Made by a program: the position numbers and the translations under genes. Shown piece after piece: positions 1 through 7,261 of a stretch of 27,019 bases of DNA. Origin of the DNA: Candidatus Njordarchaeum guaymasense. Its GTDB lineage: Archaea > Asgardarchaeota > Njordarchaeia > Njordarchaeales > Njordarchaeaceae. Below the pieces are notes generated by a model that was not told where the DNA came from, did not search any database, and saw only the letters and a list, made by a program, of their open reading frames with translations. Numbering within the stretch: position 1 is the first letter of the stretch; each line of letters begins with the position of its first letter. The stretch is from assembly GCA_030587605.1 (NCBI GenBank), contig JAUQYT010000100.1, positions 1-27,019 on the forward strand, given 5' to 3'.

Positions 1-925
1 CCTCCCTCTTAGGTGCAATACTATCCAGTTCATCGATGAATATTATTGACGGTGCATTCTTCTCAGCTTCAGCGAATACCTCTCTGAGTCTCTGCTCAGA
101 CTCCCCATAGAACTTACTCATGATCTCCGGTCCGTTTATTGATGTGAAATAGGCGTCAGACTCATTGGCCACAGCCCTAGCCAACAGCGTCTTACCGCAC
201 CCAGGTGGGCCATGAAGAAGAACCCCTTTAGGAGGCTCTATCCCAAGGCGCTGGAAGAGCTCAGGGTGCTTGAGCGGCAACTCAACCATTTCACGGACAC
301 GTTGAATAGCATCATCCAAACCACCAATATCCTCATAAGTTACCAGGGGAACTCCACGTGGCACCTTGACGGCTTCAGCCTGAACCTCAACAACCGTGTT
401 TGCCGTCACCTTGACTATGCCCGCGGGTTCAGTTGAAACGACAACCAACCTCATCTCAGTTAGAGCAAAGGGCGCTCTTCTGCCCAAGAACCCGAATAAG
501 TCCTCTATTGAAGGACCTATGGGACTCGCAGCTACACTGATTATGTCTCCCCTCTTTACAGCCTTATCCAAAAGGTTATCCCTCAACAGTTCTCCGGGGG
601 CAGAAAGCCTGATGCCCTCTTCCGCTGGTGCCAACACCACTCTATGCGCCGCCTTGTCCTCAGCCTTCTTAATGGTAACGAATTCACCTATGCTAGTGCC
701 AGCATTAGCTCTCACTAGCCCGTCCATCCTGATGGTACCTTGCCCAGCGTCCTCGGGTCTGCCAAGGATGACCACAGCACCAGTGCTTTTCTTACCGTTA
801 ATCTCAACGATATCCCCTGAACTTAGCTTGAGTTTCTCCATAACCTTAGGGTCGATTCTTACTATCCCACGACCAGCATTCCTCTTATCTATCTCAGCAA
901 CTCTAAGTTGACCTTCTTCGGGCAT
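1..925 (-). CDS. CDC48/VAT-type AAA+ ATPase, N-terminal part (runs off window)
   Basis: Translation of the minus strand from the ATG at 925 gives 308 residues of a CDC48/p97/VAT protein; the C-terminus lies outside the window. Residues 1-185 or so are the substrate- and cofactor-binding N domain (double-psi barrel plus second subdomain). The first AAA module follows: the linker motif YEDIGGL, Walker A HGPPGCGKT at about 238-246, and Walker B IIFIDELDSIAP just before the edge. Cys in place of the usual Thr in Walker A is common in archaeal homologues. Family knowledge: the hexamer uses ATP to unfold proteins and feed them to the proteasome or disassemble complexes in the cytosol. It is divergent from nadA. 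I infer a second AAA module beyond the edge, but it cannot be seen. The family call is very secure. Confidence 0.95.
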   Translation of the reverse strand, partial: MPEEGQLRVAEIDKRNAGRGIVRIDPKVMEKLKLSSGDIVEINGKKSTGAVVILGRPEDAGQGTIRMDGLVRANAGTSIGEFVTIKKAEDKAAHRVVLAPAEEGIRLSAPGELLRDNLLDKAVKRGDIISVAASPIGPSIEDLFGFLGRRAPFALTEMRLVVVSTEPAGIVKVTANTVVEVQAEAVKVPRGVPLVTYEDIGGLDDAIQRVREMVELPLKHPELFQRLGIEPPKGVLLHGPPGCGKTLLARAVANESDAYFTSINGPEIMSKFYGESEQRLREVFAEAEKNAPSIIFIDELDSIAPKRE

Positions 926-957
926 AGTGACCGTCACACTCCCACAACTGAAACAAA

Positions 958-993
958 AGAATAAAACGGTGATAACCTTATTTTAACCTTATT
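958..993 (-). promoter_or_regulatory. Promoter of the CDC48 gene with an upstream tandem repeat
   Basis: On the minus strand a TATA-like box (GTTTTATTC, 959-967) lies about 38 bp before the ATG at 925, so a short leader is expected. Directly upstream are two copies of an element read on the plus strand as TAACCTTATT (973-982 and 984-993), offset by 11 bp, about one helical turn. Repeats touching a TATA/BRE region are a usual place for an archaeal regulator or for BRE contacts. The promoter is an inference from sequence. Confidence 0.45.
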
Positions 994-1009
994 CCTTCAG
1001 TAGTCAGCT

Positions 1010-1021
1010 AATAAAGTTTAT
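1010..1021 (+). promoter_or_regulatory. TATA box of nadA, probably giving a leaderless transcript
   Basis: The AT-rich box AATAAAGTTTAT is centred about 28 bp before the ATG at 1043. Archaeal transcription starts about 25-27 bp after the box, so the mRNA should begin at or within a few bases of the start codon. No ribosome-binding site lies at a useful distance (GGAGG at 1024-1028 is 14 bp away). Inference from spacing. Confidence 0.5.
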
Positions 1022-1042
1022 GCGGAGGCGCATAGAGCAGAT

Positions 1043-2002
1043 ATGGGCCTAACTGAGGCAGAGAACGACGGCGAGTTCAACGATTTAAAGAGCGAATTGA
1101 TGAAGCTCAAAAAAGAGAAGAATGCGGTCATACTCGCGCACAACTATCAGAGGTCCGAAGTGCAGGACGTAGCGGATTTCGTAGGAGACTCGCTGGGACT
1201 ATCCATTAATGCATCGAAAACAAAATGCGACACGATACTCTTCTGCGGCGTAGACTTCATGGCAGAGACAGCCAAGATACTGAATCCTAAGAAGAAGGTT
1301 CTGATCCCTGATCAACGTTCCAAGTGCCCAATGGCGATGATGCTCACCGTTGAGACGCTCCGGGATGCTAAGAGATCAAACCCAAGCGCTGACGTAATAA
1401 TGTACATCAATACTCATGCTGACGTCAAGACTGAGTGCAACTACATTTGCACCTCCGCAAATGCTCCAGAAATAGTTAATTATTCGAAAAAGGGTACGAT
1501 CCTTTTTGGACCAGACATGAATCTGAGCTACTATGTCCAAAAGAGAACATCCAAGAAGGTAATCACAGTCCCTCAACGAGGAATATGCCCAACACACCAC
1601 ATGATCTCACTAGAAGAAGTCTTGCTAGCTAAAGAAGAGAGTCCCGATGCAGTGGTCTTAGCACACCCAGAGTGCATACCAGAAGTACAGGAAAGGGCAG
1701 ACGTGATTGCGAGCACCGAGGGAATGGTGAAATATGTGAAGAACTCCAACAAGGAGAAATTCATAGTAGCCACAGAAGTAGGTGTAATCCACCGGTTGAA
1801 GAAGGAGAACCCAAATAGAACCTTCATACCCGCCTCACCATATGCCGTGTGTCCAAACATGAAGATGCACACATTAGAGAAAATGATAAAAACCCTTAGA
1901 AACGGAGAACCTGAAATCACACTGTCGAAAGAGGTTATAGAAAAAGCAAGGATACCAGTTGAAAGAATGCTAGCAATCTCGGCAAAACTCAAAAGCAATT
2001 GA
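1043..2002 (+). CDS. nadA: Quinolinate synthase A
   Basis: This 319-residue protein is quinolinate synthase, which condenses iminoaspartate with dihydroxyacetone phosphate to quinolinate in de novo NAD synthesis. The family's three cluster cysteines are seen in context: C95 (KCPMAM), C182 (GICPTHH) and C270 (VCPNMKM). These bind a [4Fe-4S] cluster whose fourth iron coordinates substrate. Other hallmarks are AHNYQ near residue 32, GDSLGLS near 48 and GVDFMAETAKIL at 69-80. Length is typical for the short archaeal/Thermotoga form. No nadB or nadC lies nearby, so iminoaspartate must come from a dehydrogenase or oxidase encoded elsewhere. The cluster is oxygen-sensitive, in keeping with an anaerobe. 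The ATG is preceded by a TATA box at leaderless distance. Confidence 0.97.
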   Translation: MGLTEAENDGEFNDLKSELMKLKKEKNAVILAHNYQRSEVQDVADFVGDSLGLSINASKTKCDTILFCGVDFMAETAKILNPKKKVLIPDQRSKCPMAMMLTVETLRDAKRSNPSADVIMYINTHADVKTECNYICTSANAPEIVNYSKKGTILFGPDMNLSYYVQKRTSKKVITVPQRGICPTHHMISLEEVLLAKEESPDAVVLAHPECIPEVQERADVIASTEGMVKYVKNSNKEKFIVATEVGVIHRLKKENPNRTFIPASPYAVCPNMKMHTLEKMIKTLRNGEPEITLSKEVIEKARIPVERMLAISAKLKSN

Positions 2003-2117
2003 AGCAACATCAAGGACAGGTGTCGAGGGGCGTAGGATAATCAGGTTCCCATGGCTAATGCTACTCCTATCACAGTTTCATTGAATCACGTCTGATTGTC
2101 CTCATATCTCAATAAGA

Positions 2118-2126
2118 CTTATATTA
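2118..2126 (+). promoter_or_regulatory. TATA box proposed for rtcB
   Basis: CTTATATTA at 2118-2126 is a good archaeal TATA box. It predicts a transcript start near 2148, which falls after the TTG at 2096 and before the TTG at 2177. It therefore argues for the later start, with a leader of about 30 nt holding AGAGGAG. Confidence 0.45.
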
Positions 2127-2176
2127 GCCCACTCCTCATCAAGCATCTAAAAGAAACCGTAGAGGAGAACCTCACA

Positions 2177-3628
2177 TTGTCAACTTCCAGCCAAATCAAG
2201 AGAATAGACGAAGTCAGATGGGAAATCCCCACCTCCTACAGATCTGGAATGCGGGTTCCGGGTAGACTTATTATGAACGACAAGCTCTTCAAAGGACTTG
2301 AGAAAGGCGCGCTCGACCAGTGCGCAAATGTCGCAACATTACCTGGGATCTACAACTACTCGATAGCCCTTCCGGACGCCCATTGGGGATATGGATTCCC
2401 GATAGGCGGGGTTGCTGCTTTTGACATGAACAACGGTGTAGTCAGTCCCGGTGGGGTAGGTTACGACATAAACTGCGGAGTGAGAATACTGACTACGAAT
2501 CTCGACGAAAAGGACGTGAGACCGAAGATAAAGGCACTTACTTCATCAGTCTTCAACAACGTGCCAAGCGGAGTGGGCGCGACCGGAAAAATAAGAATAG
2601 AGAGTAACAAACTCGATGCGGTGCTTGAAGGCGGCGCGAAGTGGGCTGTTGAACAAGGCTATGGCTGGGAGGAGGACCTCGGGAGAACAGAGGAAAAAGG
2701 ATGCATGAAGGAAGCCGACGCGGATAAGGTGAGCTCAAGAGCAAAGCAAAGAGGAGCTCCACAGCTAGGAACACTTGGAAGTGGCAATCACTACTTGGAG
2801 ACTCAAATCGTCGAAAAGATCTTCGACGAAAAGGCGGCCAAGATCATGGGGGTAACTCACGTCGGACAGGTAACGGTAATGATCCATAGCGGGTCGAGGG
2901 GATGCGGACACCAGATAGCTAGTGACTACATACGCGTAATGGAAGGCGCAGCAATGAAGTACAAGATAGCTCTTCCGGACAGACAGCTGGCATGTGCTCC
3001 AGTAAACTCTAAGGAAGGCATAGACTACCTCGCGGGGATGCGATGTGGAGCAAACTACGCCTGGGCGAATAGGCAATGCATTACTCACTGGGTTAGAGAG
3101 AGCTTCCAGAAGGTTCTCGCTACAGATGCAGAGAAATTGGGACTGCACCTATTATACGATGTTGCCCACAATATCGCCAAGATTGAGGAGCACGAAATCA
3201 ATGGAAAGAAACTGAAAGTTTGCATTCACCGAAAAGGAGCTACACGGAGCTTCGCACCAAAACACCCTGAACTACCATCAGCCTACAGCGAGATAGGCCA
3301 ACCAGTACTCGTCGGCGGAAGCATGGGAACAGCCAGCTACATTTTGATTGGAACCGATCAAGCAATGATTGAAACATTTGGCTCAACTTGCCATGGGGCT
3401 GGAAGAACAATGAGTAGAGCCGGCGCGACACGCAAATTCTCCCCGCGAGACATTATGAGGCGGCTGGAGTCACAAGGGGTAGAGGTTCAGGCAGCCTCAA
3501 TAGGAGAATTGGCTGAAGAGGCATCTGAATCATACAAGAATGTAGACGATGTTGTTGATTCATGTGATAAAGCAGGTTTATCAAAGAAAGTCGTCAGGCT
3601 AAAACCGCTCTCGGTGATCAAGGGTTAA
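2177..3628 (+). CDS. rtcB: tRNA-splicing RNA ligase RtcB
   Basis: RtcB joins 2',3'-cyclic-phosphate (or 3'-phosphate) ends to 5'-OH ends using GTP and Mn2+, and seals tRNA halves after intron removal in archaea. From the TTG at 2177 the protein has 483 residues, close to the 481 of the Pyrococcus enzyme. Mn ligands are seen at C100 (DINCGVR), H205 (GSGNH), H237 (MIHSGSRG) and H331 (DVAHN). The GMP-accepting histidine is H406 in STCHGAGR, a site that carries an intein in some archaea; none is present here. An upstream in-frame TTG at 2096 would add 27 residues not usual in the family. AGAGGAG at 2161-2167, 9 nt before TTG 2177, and the TATA box at 2118 favour the shorter form. The archease partner is not in the window. 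Confidence 0.96.
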   Translation: MSTSSQIKRIDEVRWEIPTSYRSGMRVPGRLIMNDKLFKGLEKGALDQCANVATLPGIYNYSIALPDAHWGYGFPIGGVAAFDMNNGVVSPGGVGYDINCGVRILTTNLDEKDVRPKIKALTSSVFNNVPSGVGATGKIRIESNKLDAVLEGGAKWAVEQGYGWEEDLGRTEEKGCMKEADADKVSSRAKQRGAPQLGTLGSGNHYLETQIVEKIFDEKAAKIMGVTHVGQVTVMIHSGSRGCGHQIASDYIRVMEGAAMKYKIALPDRQLACAPVNSKEGIDYLAGMRCGANYAWANRQCITHWVRESFQKVLATDAEKLGLHLLYDVAHNIAKIEEHEINGKKLKVCIHRKGATRSFAPKHPELPSAYSEIGQPVLVGGSMGTASYILIGTDQAMIETFGSTCHGAGRTMSRAGATRKFSPRDIMRRLESQGVEVQAASIGELAEEASESYKNVDDVVDSCDKAGLSKKVVRLKPLSVIKG

Positions 3629-3740
3629 ACCCGAGGAACAAGAATCATCAGTCAGCTAGTCATGACTCGAGGGCCGAGAGAGCGTACTAATCAAAGGAGA
3701 AATTCTAGGGAGAACTCCTGACCGTCTGGGTACTAATCTT

Positions 3741-3771
3741 AAAAAAAACCAGGGGGAGGGGGTCTTCCCCC
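3741..3771 (-). terminator. Hairpin plus oligo-T terminator after nrdD
   Basis: A perfect 5-bp GC stem (GGGGG 3758-3762, loop TCTT, CCCCC 3767-3771) lies just past the nrdD stop. Read on the minus strand it is followed, after a C-rich stretch, by eight T residues (A8 at 3741-3748). Oligo-T is the core archaeal terminator. It may also stop readthrough between the convergent rtcB and nrdD genes. Confidence 0.6.
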
Positions 3772-3786
3772 AAGGGTTGGACTCAT

Positions 3787-6063
3787 TTAGCCGAAAAGTG
3801 TGTCTCCTTTTATTCTATATCTGTCTAGCAGTTCTTGTTTCTTGGCGGCGTTCCAGCCAGCCACACCGCCATTCTTGCCAACGGACTGGTAGTAACCAGT
3901 GATCCTTGAATACCATTCCACGTTCTCTGAGTTGCAGTTCGGGCAGGAGTCTCTGAGTCCAGGTGAAGTGATGTTGCAGTTTTCACACGTCGTGAGGTCT
4001 TTTGTGTACGCGAAGTACCCGATCTGGGACTCTGTTGCTATCCTCCTCGTCAGCCTTGCCATCGCTTCTGGGTCGGGATTCGCCTCTCCGAGCCAAATGT
4101 GGAACATGTTCCCACCAGACATCAGCGCCCAGAAAGGCTGTTCTATTCTCAGCTTTCCGGAGAGCGCTAGATGGGCTCCAACGTAAGCGTGTGTTCCATT
4201 AGAGTAATAAACTGGAGCATCAGCACCATCACTTGTAGACTTCTCTTCCCAAGCCTTGAGATCCCCTTTGACAACGCTTCTGGATTCCTGCGGGTAGTGG
4301 ATCAAGTCAGCTACAGCCATGGACTGCGCACATGACTCTGCTGGTGTTCTTGCTATTGCAAGTAGTAGGCTGGATTCTTCTTCCAGCTCTTTTCTTATTC
4401 TCTCCATCTCTACAACAGTCCTGAGAGAGAATCTCAGTGCGTCGTTACTTTCGTGAAGCTGTTCACCCACGTGGAATTGCGCCATCTCATTAACTCCAAC
4501 CAGACCAACTATGTAGCGAAGAGTCTCTACATCAACTAGTGGCGGCATAGTCATGCCGTTGACCTTGGGCTGCATCGTCATGAAGGGTAAGAGACCATTT
4601 TTCACTTGCTTATCCAAGAGTCTCTTCTTGATCCTGAAGGTGTCCAGGGACATCCTCATGCTCTTCTCAATCTCTTCCCACAGTAGCGTATCATTTCCCT
4701 TGGCCATGTAGGCATGCTGGGGCATGTTCAGGCTTACGACCTGAACAGCTCCCCATGAGAAATGCTTCCCATCAACGAAATTCAGCTTATCCCAAAAAGC
4801 GGGGTCCTCTTCAGGTGAACTTGCTTGATCATAGGAGCAACACTGGTAACACCCTAGCCGTACTCCGTTATCTCCGCCGCTCCTATAACCAGGGATCTTG
4901 TTCTCAAAGTATGGGATCCCGAACTTGGCTGTCAGCTTCGCAGCCAGCAGATAACTCTCCTCATACTCTGGGGTCATGAACTCCTTGTCATAAACTATCT
5001 CCATCTTCGGGAAGAAGAATGGCTTACCCCACTTGTCGCCCTCCATAGCAACTTCGCAGAGCGCGTTGAACATCATTCGAGTCTCATCTTCATAGTCGCC
5101 ATAAACGTCGCCCAGGATCTTGCCGCCCTTGACTACGTGTATGTCTCTGAATATTTTCGGAACGCCAGGAGGCATCTCAATCGAAGCGAAGAGCAGTTGA
5201 CCGCCCCGGGCGACATAAGCTTGCGTATGCTCGAAGAAGAGCATCTGAGCAAGTTGCTTAACTCTCTCATAGGACAATCCTCTCACATAGGGAGCAAAGA
5301 ATAACGTGTAGTTGTACCATCCTTGGCCACCCGCCCAGTTAGTCTGGGCGGAGGCCAAAGCCTTGACAGAGTGCAGTATGGCAACCTCAGGGTGTTTAGC
5401 CGGACCTGCGACTGAAGTCCTAGCTCCGACACCATCGGGAAGCAACCCAGAGTAGAAGAAGTATCTCAAGTCATGATTTTGACAGAATGGTCTCGTAGCG
5501 AAGTACTCCAAGTCATGTATGTGTATTCTTTTCCTCATGTGAGCATCCGCCAGGTATGGCGGAATTACAGCAAGTAAGTTTGCTTCCTTCGCTGCCTTAT
5601 CGGCGACTTTCTTGTGGAGCGTCTCCGGGTTAGGTTGACTATTGGCATTCTCCTTAGCTTCAAACCCTCTTCCTTCCATTATCTTGATGTAATCGTAAAT
5701 CGGCATTCCCACTCTTGTGTAGAAATTCCTGTAGATCGCATACCTGGGCTCCCTTGTTGCTCTCATCAGCATCTCAGCGCAGATGAGCTCTCTGATAAGC
5801 GGGCCGCTCACGAAAGGCAGGTTCCTCACATACTTTTCATATACCTGGTCGGCTAGATCTTGGGCTTCCTCCTTTCCCAACGGCGGCAAGTCCGGATAAT
5901 GCTCGGTCGCAAGAGATGTTTCTCTGAGCACGCTATCAACAATCTTCTGCTTATCAAAAAACTCAATGATCCCTCGGTTTGTTCTAACTAGTGGTTTGCC
6001 TTGCTTGCGGAGTTGAACGCTTTCAACCCAACTCCTGACATACGGGTCATTCACCACATCCAT
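3787..6063 (-). CDS. nrdD: Anaerobic (class III) ribonucleoside-triphosphate reductase
   Basis: This 758-residue protein reduces ribonucleotides to deoxyribonucleotides by glycyl-radical chemistry. An N-terminal ATP-cone (about 25-105) gives allosteric control. The ten-stranded barrel follows, with cysteines at C194 (RPFCQNHD) and a C405/C408/C409 cluster in the finger-loop region (LGCYQCCSYD). The C-terminus has a four-Cys zinc site (C693, C696, C707, C710) and the radical segment RITGYYQ with the probable radical Gly at 723. ATG 6063 has GAGGAGG ten bases upstream. The redoxin gene lies 36 bp upstream on the same strand, suggesting a disulfide-redoxin reductant rather than formate. The activating radical-SAM enzyme NrdG is not in the window. 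The class is secure; the subtype is inference. Confidence 0.96.
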   Translation of the reverse strand: MDVVNDPYVRSWVESVQLRKQGKPLVRTNRGIIEFFDKQKIVDSVLRETSLATEHYPDLPPLGKEEAQDLADQVYEKYVRNLPFVSGPLIRELICAEMLMRATREPRYAIYRNFYTRVGMPIYDYIKIMEGRGFEAKENANSQPNPETLHKKVADKAAKEANLLAVIPPYLADAHMRKRIHIHDLEYFATRPFCQNHDLRYFFYSGLLPDGVGARTSVAGPAKHPEVAILHSVKALASAQTNWAGGQGWYNYTLFFAPYVRGLSYERVKQLAQMLFFEHTQAYVARGGQLLFASIEMPPGVPKIFRDIHVVKGGKILGDVYGDYEDETRMMFNALCEVAMEGDKWGKPFFFPKMEIVYDKEFMTPEYEESYLLAAKLTAKFGIPYFENKIPGYRSGGDNGVRLGCYQCCSYDQASSPEEDPAFWDKLNFVDGKHFSWGAVQVVSLNMPQHAYMAKGNDTLLWEEIEKSMRMSLDTFRIKKRLLDKQVKNGLLPFMTMQPKVNGMTMPPLVDVETLRYIVGLVGVNEMAQFHVGEQLHESNDALRFSLRTVVEMERIRKELEEESSLLLAIARTPAESCAQSMAVADLIHYPQESRSVVKGDLKAWEEKSTSDGADAPVYYSNGTHAYVGAHLALSGKLRIEQPFWALMSGGNMFHIWLGEANPDPEAMARLTRRIATESQIGYFAYTKDLTTCENCNITSPGLRDSCPNCNSENVEWYSRITGYYQSVGKNGGVAGWNAAKKQELLDRYRIKGDTLFG

Positions 6064-6099
6064 ATTGCGGCAGCCTCCTCTTATCCTTCCACGAGATAG

Positions 6100-6378
6100 C
6101 TAGTCTTTTCCAATAAACTTCAGAACCTGATCCCTTTTCAGGCTATTACTTGAGTCGAACATCTCACTTGCCCTAAGCACCTTATCCCCGATCATAAGTG
6201 CTGGGACAGTGTATATATTCAGCATCAATGCGTCAACCTTGTGTTCTGGATTATCAATGTTGAGCTCAACATACTTGACGTTCTTGGAATTGAGAAAACT
6301 CTTCAGTGCCTTACAACTTGGACAGTTCGTTTCGACGAACATCTTCATGACCTTGTCAGTCACCACTTGTTTCACCAC
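6100..6378 (-). CDS. Glutaredoxin/NrdH-like redoxin
   Basis: A 92-residue thioredoxin-fold protein with CPSC at 19-22 and the cis-proline loop TVPAL with P59. Short redoxins of this type pass electrons through the Cys pair to target disulfides. It is encoded 36 bp upstream of nrdD on the same strand, so the likely client is the class III reductase; some NrdD subtypes are known to use NrdH, thioredoxin or glutaredoxin-like proteins. The start is uncertain. GTG at 6378 gives 92 residues, but the in-frame ATG at 6348 (82 residues, starting MKMFVETNC) matches the family start better. The reductase that recharges it is not in the window. Confidence 0.85.
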   Translation of the reverse strand: MVKQVVTDKVMKMFVETNCPSCKALKSFLNSKNVKYVELNIDNPEHKVDALMLNIYTVPALMIGDKVLRASEMFDSSNSLKRDQVLKFIGKD

Positions 6379-6623
6379 CAGCGCTCATGTGAACTGCGAC
6401 ACTACATAGCTGAAGCGAATCGTATCATGCCACATAGATACTTCACGAGTAAGCAGCATTCTTGGGAGAGCGTCTATCCCCTCGTGTGCAATGACACGTA
6501 CTATTTGCTCATCAGGGTTATTTAAGATTATTGAGTGAACAATCAAGAAAATTAGATAACAGGGAACGAAAGATCTCGCTAGCAATTGTGAACCGAGATC
6601 AATACAGAAAAAAGAGAATACTC
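6379..6623. other. Stretch without a recognisable gene, upstream of the redoxin gene
   Basis: The minus strand holds a possible TATA-like box for the redoxin-nrdD unit (CTTAAATAA at about 6518-6526), which would give a leader of over 100 nt, and a weak 5-bp hairpin at 6483-6498. The run of six A residues at 6608-6613 belongs to the terminator described next. I see no coding region that looks real on either strand. Confidence 0.35.
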
Positions 6624-6650
6624 TGCGTTCGGAGGCGCCCCCCGAGCGCA
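6608..6650 (-). terminator. Hairpin plus T6 after the acidic-protein gene
   Basis: TGCGTTCGG at 6624-6632 pairs with CCGAGCGCA at 6642-6650 (nine pairs, one G-T wobble) around a nine-base loop that can itself form two G-C pairs. On the minus strand the hairpin is followed about ten bases later by six T residues (A6 at 6608-6613). It lies about 65 bp past the stop of the 43-residue acidic gene and would end its transcript. A structured small RNA is a less likely reading. Confidence 0.5.
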
Positions 6651-6715
6651 ATTTGTCTTCAAGTGAACGCGGGGAGGTCGGTAGATAGGAGGGCTCTTCC
6701 TGTTGAGGAGCTTGT

Positions 6716-6847
6716 TTACTCCTCGTCTCCGAGGTCTTCTTCCTCTTCTTCTTCGTCTTCTTCCCAGTCTTCGTCTTCTTCCCAGTCTTCGTCTTCGTCT
6801 TCCCAGTCTTCTTCCTCTTCTTCAATGTCCTCTTCTTCGTCTTTCAT
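6716..6847 (-). CDS. Tiny hyperacidic protein (43 residues, Asp/Glu/Trp)
   Basis: Reading the minus strand from the ATG at 6847 to the TAA at 6716-6718 gives 43 residues. About 34 are Asp or Glu; there is one Lys, and three evenly placed Trp occur in a DWEEDED-like repeat (residues 15, 22 and 28). The end is LGDEE. GGAGG lies 11 nt before the ATG, a TATA-like box lies at 6901-6911 and a hairpin terminator follows the stop. The plus-strand and other minus-strand readings give poly-Ser or poly-Lys/Thr products that run past these signals and are shadows. I do not recognise a family. A highly charged, disordered tail-like protein could bind basic proteins, polyamines or metal ions; this is speculation. 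Being an expressed gene is supported by signals, not proved. Confidence 0.6.
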   Translation of the reverse strand: MKDEEEDIEEEEEDWEDEDEDWEEDEDWEEDEEEEEEDLGDEE

Positions 6848-6899
6848 TTCGAAGTTTGCCTCCAGTCATCCTTCTCTTGTTTAAGCGTGGAAGATATTC

Positions 6900-6911
6900 G
6901 TTATTAAAAGG
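6900..6911 (-). promoter_or_regulatory. TATA box of the acidic-protein gene
   Basis: On the minus strand ACCTTTTAATAA (plus-strand TTATTAAAAGGT) resembles a BRE/TATA pair. A start about 26 bp on, near 6880, would leave a leader of about 33 nt carrying GGAGG before the ATG at 6847. Confidence 0.45.
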
Positions 6912-7261
6912 TAGCTTAATCCAAGTACGACCCAAATATTCTTTTTTACTAAAATAGCTTCCGACAATTCTGCCCTGTGAGACATTTCTGAGCCTTCTCA
7001 GCGGTGAATTTGCCCATCAAAAGCCTAATGCACCTTTTTGGCTACTTATAAGTCGCAATGAGAGAGAAAATTATGACAACTATCCTTTAATTTCCAAATC
7101 AGATAGTCGCATCCCGAATTACCCGTTACCTAGTGCTGCAAGATCTTACTAGATTTGGTATGGATTGTTCTGATCAGCTCTGGGATCACAAAAGCCTTAA
7201 AACCGAATTGTCATAAAGCTGTTTACTTATTCGTCAAGAGAATTCCTCAGGGAGTACTCTG
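6912..7261. other. Intergenic stretch between divergent genes
   Basis: About 350 bp between the acidic-protein promoter and the gene at 7262. It is AT-rich with short T runs. Possible TATA-like boxes for the plus-strand gene are CCTTAAAAC near 7195-7203 and GTTTACTTATT at 7221-7231, and AGGGAG at 7249-7254 is a ribosome-binding site for 7262. The longest ATG reading frames are under 20 codons. I see no RNA gene or repeat. Confidence 0.4.

Noticed and set aside
396..911. Plus-strand open frame of 171 codons
   Set aside because: It is the antisense of the clearly recognisable CDC48 N-domain and AAA region on the minus strand.
3360..3440. Possible intein site in rtcB
   Set aside because: Some archaeal RtcB proteins carry an intein near STCHGAGR, but here the motif is continuous and the protein has normal length.
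6624..6650. Strong hairpin considered as a small RNA gene
   Set aside because: Position after the acidic gene and the following T6 on the minus strand explain it as a terminator; no other conserved RNA feature is visible.
6385..6825. Minus-strand frame giving a Lys/Thr-rich protein that ends just before the redoxin gene
   Set aside because: It crosses the hairpin/T6 terminator and overlaps the acidic gene in another frame. The low-complexity start is a shadow, and the later part has no recognisable fold or start signal.
6531..6884. Plus-strand frame giving a poly-Ser protein
   Set aside because: The Ser run is the antisense of the GAA/GAC/GAG-rich acidic gene; no ribosome-binding site or promoter supports it.
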